Shown piece by piece: positions 58,370-64,000 of a stretch of 64,000 nt of DNA. Source of the stretch: Haplomitrium mnioides. Lineage: Eukaryota > Marchantiophyta > Haplomitriopsida > Calobryales. How positions within the stretch are numbered: position 1 is the first letter of the stretch; the number at the start of each line of letters is the position of its first letter. The notes below the pieces were generated by a model, which saw only the letters and a program-made list of their open reading frames with translations, had not been told where the DNA came from and searched no databases. A program made the position numbers and the translations under genes. The stretch is from positions 53,733 to 117,732 of the forward strand of contig JBNGIS010017782.1 of the NCBI GenBank assembly GCA_049999725.1, read 5' to 3'.

Positions 58370-59800
58370 TGTTGTTGGAAAAAAATACAAAACAGCAAAG
58401 CTCAGACACAGAGGGTTGGGGAACAAAAAGATTTGTACATTGGATTGTGATGGTTGGTTGATGTTCGTGGGATCATCCTTTGATGATGGCAACTTCTCCA
58501 CTAAGTACACAAACAGATCAACTCCTTTTTCTTCTGGTTGGAGTTGCACCTGGGCCTCCTTTGGTTGCTGAATTGCAGGGCTTCCTTCATGAAGCTCTGG
58601 GCTGCAACACTCCCCTTTTAAGGACAGTTCTTGGGCTGCCTCCGTGGAGTCCTCCTCTTCAGCTTGTGGGTGCAATTCAGCCTTAGTGTGTTGCTGGTCT
58701 TCACGTTGGCACTCCTGCAAGCTGTCACTAGAGCACTCCCCTTTTAAGGCTTGCTCTTGATATGCCCCACCTTGGTCCCCTACTGCAAGCCTGCATTCAT
58801 TGAAAAGTGAAAGGGCAGCTTCCCACTCCCTATTTAAGACCAACTCCAGGTCTGTCCCAATCGGGTCTTCTGGTTCAGACCTGCACTCACTTGAAAGGGT
58901 TGGTTTCCACTCCTTTTTTGAGAGTGATTCAAGGCTAGACCAACAACAGTCCTCCTTGAATTCTTCATTTATGGAGTGGGCCTCTCCCTCCAATGTGTCC
59001 TTTGTTGTTGTAGGGCAGCTTGCCTGGTCCTCCAAGTCTTCATATGCACAAACTAGCTCTGAGGTAGAGTTTGCAACCTCTACCTCATTGCTGAATTTCA
59101 TATATGAATTTGATCGAGTTGAACCAGTATGCTTGCTGAATTCTGACTTGCAATCTGTACTTATTAGGACTGTTGGATCAGCTTGATCTCTTGCTGGTCC
59201 TTCTGCCACATATGTCCAGTACCCATGGAGTTGGTCCTCTCCTTCATCTGACTCTTCACATCTCCGGGTATTCCTCCGATGTTTGCATTGAGAAGAGTGC
59301 TTACCTTTCTTTTTCTTGGCTACCTTCGTTGTCTTGGATGTTGCTGGTCCTCTCTCCTCATAGGTCTCACATCTCAGTGCCTCTTGAACTGCCTCCCAGA
59401 AACATGTGAGCTTGGACACCTCCATCCATGTTCTCTCTTTCCTCCTCAATCCTGCCATAAACCTGCCCAACAACATATTGGAGGTGGGCTGCCATAGGAG
59501 CTGTACAACCAGCTCATTGAACCTGTCCAAGAATGTGAGAACTGACTCACCCCTCCTTTTTCTGATCTGATCTAGCTTGGTGAGAGTCTCACTCTCAAAC
59601 TCCATCAAACATTGACCCTTGAACTCCTCCCAAGATATCTGGACATAGAGAGCGAAAGAGTCATACTAGGTACGTGCTACTCCCCTCAAACTCGAGTAAA
59701 CCAACGTTGCTTTGAATGCCGCCACATTGTTGATCTTTTTTCCTTTTCTGGTGCTAAACTGCTCCTAGAATTCCAAAATTCTTTTCCTTGCTCCACTTCA
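58370..59800 (-). pseudogene. Gag of element Z
   Basis: The minus-strand frame is uninterrupted from about 59605 to the LTR junction (about 410 codons) and extends upstream through stops near 59670 and 59767. Upstream part: EQFSTRKGKKINNVAAFKATLV, YDSFALYVQISWEEFKGQC. Main part: LTKLDQIRKRRGESVLTFLDRFNELVVQLL, LGRFMAGLRRKERTWMEVSK, a capsid-type Gag, then a KKKKGKHSSQCKHRR basic stretch. A long acidic region follows with about four related 28-35 residue repeats (EWKPTLSSECRSEPED; EWEAALSLFNECRLAVGD; ALKGECSSDSLQECQRED; SLKGECCSPELHEGSP). The last nine codons are LTR-A5 sequence, so the gag C-terminus and pol are lost there. Confidence 0.75.
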
Positions 59801-61029
59801 ACGTTAAACCACAAGTTAGCGACGCAATATGGAAACTAGTGCGCTCCATTTTTCCAACTTGACAATTTGCAGCAAGGTAAATTTCCAGAACTCCTTTGTC
59901 TCGCCATGATTGCCAAAAAATATGTTAATGTTAGCCCTAAGGTCGGTCCCTTATCTCCTTTCCTACCGACTTACACCAACTTAAAGGCTGATTAAAGTTT
60001 TCGGACCTTCTATGGGAGGGGCTTTGCACCAATTTGACCCCAACTATTCCTTACCCACTCTGGAATAACTACCACACCAACTTACGACAACAAAATACAA
60101 CACACGCACTAACACGCCCACAACCAACACTCGTCCTTCCGATGAAATCAATGCACGTGAATAATATCTCATAAAGTTTACAAACCTCACCCTCAAGCCA
60201 GCTAGCATACAAATACCCACAACAATTCTAATAAACCTCTAACATACCCCCAACCTACTCGCACACACACACCCATAGTTAGGTAATTTCACTTTAGCCA
60301 TTCGAAGTCCCTAGATTGACTTCCTAATGGAAAGGAAGTTGATTGTTTGACTTTTACCAATGAGAAGGCAGCCCTCACAGTTGTTGGCCCTCACTCCACC
60401 CCACAGACACCTGTCAAATCTTCCGCTCTAGCGCGCTCTACCCAACAAGAACTCCAAACTGATGTCTACTTAGAAGAGATCAACACTCAATGCAACCTCC
60501 AAGGCACACTGGACTCACCTTGAAATTAATCTACAGCATGCTCTCGTGTTATGGAGTAGCTTTGGGCAGCATAACCAGTTTCTACAGAGACAGGAAAAGA
60601 GAACACAACTATTGGTACTTCCCACACATTGTGACTTGAAGATAAGCCCACCCCCTTGAGTTCCCTAAAAAGGTTGCATTTGACTGTCGCACTACCTCTA
60701 AAAGTCGGTCCACTTGGGTATGCCCACCTCTAGTGCCCTAACACCAGTCCCAAGCAATGCAATCCACCCCACCTTTCGTCCCACAACTAAACCCAAGACA
60801 CCTTTAGTCCTCCATGCGTGATGGCCTTCCTTCTCTTCTCCTCTCGTCCTTCGTCCTGCGCTCGTAATGCCCTTGTGTGTGAGTCTCCAAGAATGAATTG
60901 GGCATGCACCTATATTTCCCGTCGTGGCATGGCCCATACCTTAAATCCCTTTATCCCTGCGTCGATTATCCCGGCTTTGGCCCTCTCTCATCCACTAACA
61001 TTACCCTTAATTTTAGTGCGACTAACTAA
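59801..61029. other. Region without confident gene
   Basis: Probably includes the leader of Z (minus strand). A plus-strand coding-like snippet lies near 60340-60510 and a minus-strand frame at 60698-60937, but neither has a known domain. C-rich on the plus strand. Confidence 0.35.
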
Positions 61030-61305
61030 AATTACAGTCCTCATTTTTGGGAGCAGGATAGGTCTCCAAGTCCAGCCCATAGGCTTCTCTGCCTGCCTCA
61101 ATTTCTACATCTTCCATCTCCTCCTCTACTTCAAGCAGATTTTCCAGATCTCTAGCAAAGTAGTCTAAGTTTCCATTAGCCTCTCCATCACTCCTTGAAT
61201 CGTCACCTTAGGCAACACCAAGACTTTGCACCTGCCGGTCTCGTATCCCTTGGCACTTTTCTGGTGCTTGTTGCTGAAGCTAGATAGAGGACATCTAGAG
61301 GGCAT
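61030..61305 (-). pseudogene. Acidic protein-coding remnant, unrecognised
   Basis: One minus-strand frame runs from about 61305 to a stop near 61030 with three internal TAG codons, each in a context where CAG is likely. It reads PEKCQGIRDRQVQSLGVA, stop, then GDDSRSDGEANGNLDYFARD, LENLLEVEEEMEDVEIEAGR and ETYPAPKNEDCNFS. Acidic with a helical centre. No family recognised; could be gag, another element protein or a host pseudogene exon. Confidence 0.35.
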
Positions 61306-61538
61306 CCTCGAGCAAATTTATTAAGTGCAGCAACACCAAACTTTCACACCAAAAGCTGCATGTTCACTTGAAATTTTCCTCACTTCCAAGTGAGGCTCAT
61401 GCTATCCTACAACATGTTTACTGTCAATGTGCCTCAATGAAAGCTTTCCCTTAGCTGAGCGGACAAGAAGAAAGTCAGTGTGGGCCACCTTGTGAGAAAA
61501 CGCTGGAGCTCGGAACATATTAGTTTCAAGATTGGACT

Positions 61539-61626
61539 GTGTACATCCATGTCGAATATTTCCCAAAAAGAGGAAATCTTCAGTGGGTTCCAAGGGTAAT
61601 GGAACACCAACCCATGGACCCCGCGT
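61539..61626 (+). repeat. Dispersed repeat R, copy 2
   Basis: Second copy of the 56860-56945 repeat, same orientation. It lies inside minus-strand open frames (61402-61715) that have no known domain. Confidence 0.8.
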
Positions 61627-61984
61627 AATTCGAACGGTAGTTGGAAAGGTATCAGTGGGTGTCGCTTTACGATAGTACGTAGAGAGACGTGCTCCCATCC
61701 CACATTACTCAACATTTAGAGGTTGCTCCTCATAGTACTCCAATAGAGCAACGTGACCATCCTTCACACAAAGATCTGACTTCCTTTTTAATGCTCCTGG
61801 TAGTCGTAGAGGCTTATTCTTGTCGGGTTGACGCTGAGCTCTTGGCCATGGATTAACGTTGGTTGGAACGAGGTGAAGCACGTAATTGAGAGGCACCTCC
61901 TGTATGAAAAACTTAGCCCCTACTCTAGCTCTTTCCCTGAATACAAGACCCTGGTCTTCTCTAATGCCTTCAAATCTTCGAACA

Positions 61985-62365
61985 TACCTCTGAAGCACGC
62001 CTCTCAAGTGCGCACCTGCACACACCTTCGAAGCACTATGAGGTGTGCACCTTGTACACCTCCGAAGCACCTCCGAAGTGTGCACCCTATACACCTCCAA
62101 AGTATGCATGGAGCGCACCTCCAAAAATACACACCAAGCACACCCCCGCGCGAGCACTTTTGAAAACACACCTCCGAAAATGCGCACGTGCGCATCTCCA
62201 AAGTGCAAATCCGAATTCACCCCTAAATGCACCTCTGAATTCACTCTCAAGTGCACCTCCAAAGTCACCACCGAGTGTGCACCCCTAAAGAGCACACCGC
62301 CGAAGCACCTTCGAAAGCATCCTCGAAATGTGCACCTTCGATATTCAAACACTGCGCCTGCAAAT
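61985..62365 (-). repeat. Degenerate minisatellite, core TTYGGAGGTG
   Basis: On the minus strand the core TTYGGAGGTG or a close variant recurs more than ten times, alternating with GTGCAC or GTGCGC-type hexamers at variable spacing (roughly 12-27 bases). A 241-codon minus-strand frame (61705-62430) crosses it and encodes a Val/His/Arg/Cys-rich repetitive sequence. I attribute that openness to the repeat unit. Confidence 0.75.
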
Positions 62366-62439
62366 TCACTTATGGCTTCTGCACAAAATGCTTCCAAGTG
62401 TCCCTCGGAGTCCACCTCCGACTTCCGCATAAAAATGCC

Positions 62440-62690
62440 TCTGATTGCCCCTCTCGGTGATCACAACTCTTGCTTGATCTATCACTCTCATGAGTTTTGC
62501 AAGCCCAAAATCAGACACCTTGGCGCCAAACTTTTCATCCTGCACTATATTCTCAGGCTTGATGTCACAGTAAATGATACAATCTCGACATTGCTCATGT
62601 AGATATGTGATGGCTCTGGCTGTTCCCAGGATGACTTTGAATCGTTTGTTCCAGTCCAGCACCTTTTGGTCCGCTTCTGAGCCAGCGACA
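62440..62690 (-). pseudogene. S-receptor-like Ser/Thr kinase catalytic fragment
   Basis: The minus-strand frame contains LDWNKRFKVILGTARAITYL, HEQCRDCIIYCDIKPENI and KVSDFGLAKLM, then RVVITERGN. This is kinase subdomains VIa to VII/VIII of the plant G-type lectin S-receptor-like kinase group, which phosphorylate proteins at the plasma membrane after ligand sensing. The catalytic-loop HCD is YCD, while DFG is intact. The expected activation segment (RGT-x-GY-x-APEW) is lost: at about 62440 the sequence passes into the minisatellite flank. Upstream (right of 62690) the kinase N-lobe is not readable. Fragment of about 75 residues; a captured or degraded host gene piece. Confidence 0.8.
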
Positions 62691-62780
62691 ATCTGCGGTG
62701 CAGCCTACCTTGATGGACGAGAGCAAACCTAAGGTTTTGAGTCAGCTGAGGACAGCGCCATCACTGATGTGAGATTCACA

Positions 62781-63074
62781 ACAGTGTTTTCTTTCACGAA
62801 AGTATTTCCAGTAGGATTGATATGCCCACTCTGCTGCTGCGATCAATTCCCTGAGGCAAAATCCTCCCTTGTAGCTCGATTAATTGTCTCCCAGCACAAT
62901 TTGACTCATTTCTCCTTGTCGATCAATTAATTCCCCTTCCTCGCCCTCTGTGAATTATTCTGTTGCGACAAAATTATCCTCGACGATCTTCTTCAGCTTT
63001 GAATTCATCATGGTCTCCCTCTCTTCAATTCCTTCTATCTCAAATGCTACTACAATGAAATTCCCCTCTGCCAT
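62781..63074 (-). other. Coding-like frame upstream of the kinase fragment
   Basis: From an ATG at 63072-63074 a minus-strand frame starts MAEGNFIVVAFEIEGIEERE and continues through two TAA codons to AEWAYQSYWKYFRERKHC. I recognise no domain. It could be the remains of the same host pseudogene or of an element leader. Confidence 0.25.
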
Positions 63075-64000
63075 CTCTTCTTGGCTCGAATCCTTCCTCA
63101 CTCTAAACCTCCTCCATGTTCATGATCCCAGCCTGCTCTCCTCCAGCGCTTAATCTTTCTCGACCCCCTGCGCAATTTCTTGCTCAGGCGACACCTCTCC
63201 CCTTGATTTCTCTCCTCTAGTCCTCGATTAATCTCAACATGCCCATCTGACCAATTGGGGCGAGCTCCTTGATGGCTTTCATCACCGGATTGCAAACAAA
63301 CAGACAGTGATAGCTATCATTGACTTGCATAGCAAGACAGACTAACCCTCAACGGTAGCTACCACGACTTTAGAGCCGTCATATTCCACTAAAAGAGATC
63401 CCAATTGAAGGCGATCCCACAAGTTTGACGCTAAATCAAAAGCATTCAACACTTACCAATCCTGAAAGGATTCAGGAGATTAACGGCAATTTGGATGGGA
63501 CCCTAGAGCAAAGCCTCACAAAGTTCTGAACATGCACAAATTTGTTCCACCTTTTACACATGAAACGAAACTACAAGATCGAAATCGCGGTTTCACCTGG
63601 TATTATCCTCCATGCTCCCTCGATCAATCTTCCATGCATGCTCGATTTATCCTCCATGCATGCCATATTAATCCTCCCTTGGTTGCAACATTCTTCCCTG
63701 CTCGCGATGGTTATGCCTCCTCTCAATTTCAGCCTCTTCAGGACACCCTCTTCCTTTGTTTGCTCGGTGATCATTCATCACTCCCTCCCTGCATCCTGCT
63801 CTCGTAATTCAATGCTCTTTTCTCCCTTGATCCCCTATCCTTTCTGTTTGAATCTTGCCTTACTAGATTCTCATGTGCCCCCTTTTCTTCCTATTGACTG
63901 TGCCTTAGTGATAGAAAGGGAGGGGCAGGGAGCTAGAAAGAAAGGGAAGAAGGGAGAAACAAGGGAGAAGTGGGAAATAGGAAGAAAGAAAGAAGGGAGG
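63075..64000. other. Right-end region without recognised gene; terminal purine tract
   Basis: Frames at 63098-63295 (minus) and 63532-63807 (plus) have no known domain. From about 63912 to the window edge the plus strand is almost all purine (GGGAGG, GAAAGAAAGG runs). Confidence 0.4.

Noticed and set aside
61705-62430. 241-codon protein-coding gene
   Set aside because: Most of the frame is the minisatellite; residues simply repeat the unit and no domain is present.
1-64000. CRISPR array, tRNA, rRNA, Helitron or terminal-inverted-repeat DNA transposon
   Set aside because: I looked for regularly spaced repeats, cloverleaf-like conserved boxes and long terminal inverted repeats and found none that hold up.

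Overview
The window looks like repeat-dominated intergenic DNA from a land plant with a large, retrotransposon-rich nuclear genome. A gymnosperm or a fern/lycophyte would fit, but the lineage is inferred from very long LTRs, heavy nesting and a plant S-receptor-like kinase fragment, not proven. I see no intact host gene, no tRNA or rRNA gene, no CRISPR array and no bacterial-type operon. Nearly all recognisable coding sequence is Ty3/Gypsy gag-pol, all of it broken by stops and frameshifts.

Layout. 1-2225: plus-strand fragment of a Gypsy element (C). 2226-9062: no recognisable gene, pyrimidine-rich in part. 9063-10925: minus-strand Gypsy fragment (Y1), butted head-to-head against a plus-strand Gypsy element (X) that starts inside RNase H at about 10926. 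X carries integrase and then a long extra ORF downstream of it. That ORF is cut by element A, 13367-39678, which has 2.9-kb LTRs, target-site duplication AGGGC and a degenerate tRNA-Asp-type primer site. A's gag is cut in turn by element B, 17044-31973, with 2.8-kb LTRs. B's reverse transcriptase is cut by a solo LTR of the A family, 24002-27041, with target-site duplication GGTGT. X resumes at 39684 and runs to its polypurine tract and the start of its 3' LTR at 42059. 43860-44410: a second Y-family integrase fragment on the minus strand. 45009-48704: minus-strand solo A-family LTR with duplication TTGGG. 48710-55820: AT-rich DNA with a decayed Gypsy element of another lineage (W). 55821-61700: a truncated A-family LTR (56955-58369) abutting a minus-strand gag ORF (Z, 58370-59800), flanked by a short dispersed repeat. 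61985-62365: minisatellite joined to a receptor-kinase fragment (62440-62690, minus). The rest is unrecognised and pyrimidine/purine-biased.

How the parts relate. The insertion order is readable: X first, then A into X's extra ORF, then B into A's gag, then an A-family copy into B's RT that recombined to a solo LTR. A, B, C and X belong to one broad group: where protease is present its active-site triplet is D-G-G or D-G-V rather than D-T/S-G, there are multiple CCHC knuckles, and the integrase has no obvious chromodomain. This fits the plant Tat/Athila side of Ty3/Gypsy. The most interesting element is the extra ORF of X. It has a helical domain, a basic/Ser-rich linker, a coiled coil and a C-terminal domain that I do not recognise, and it stays in frame across the site where A inserted.
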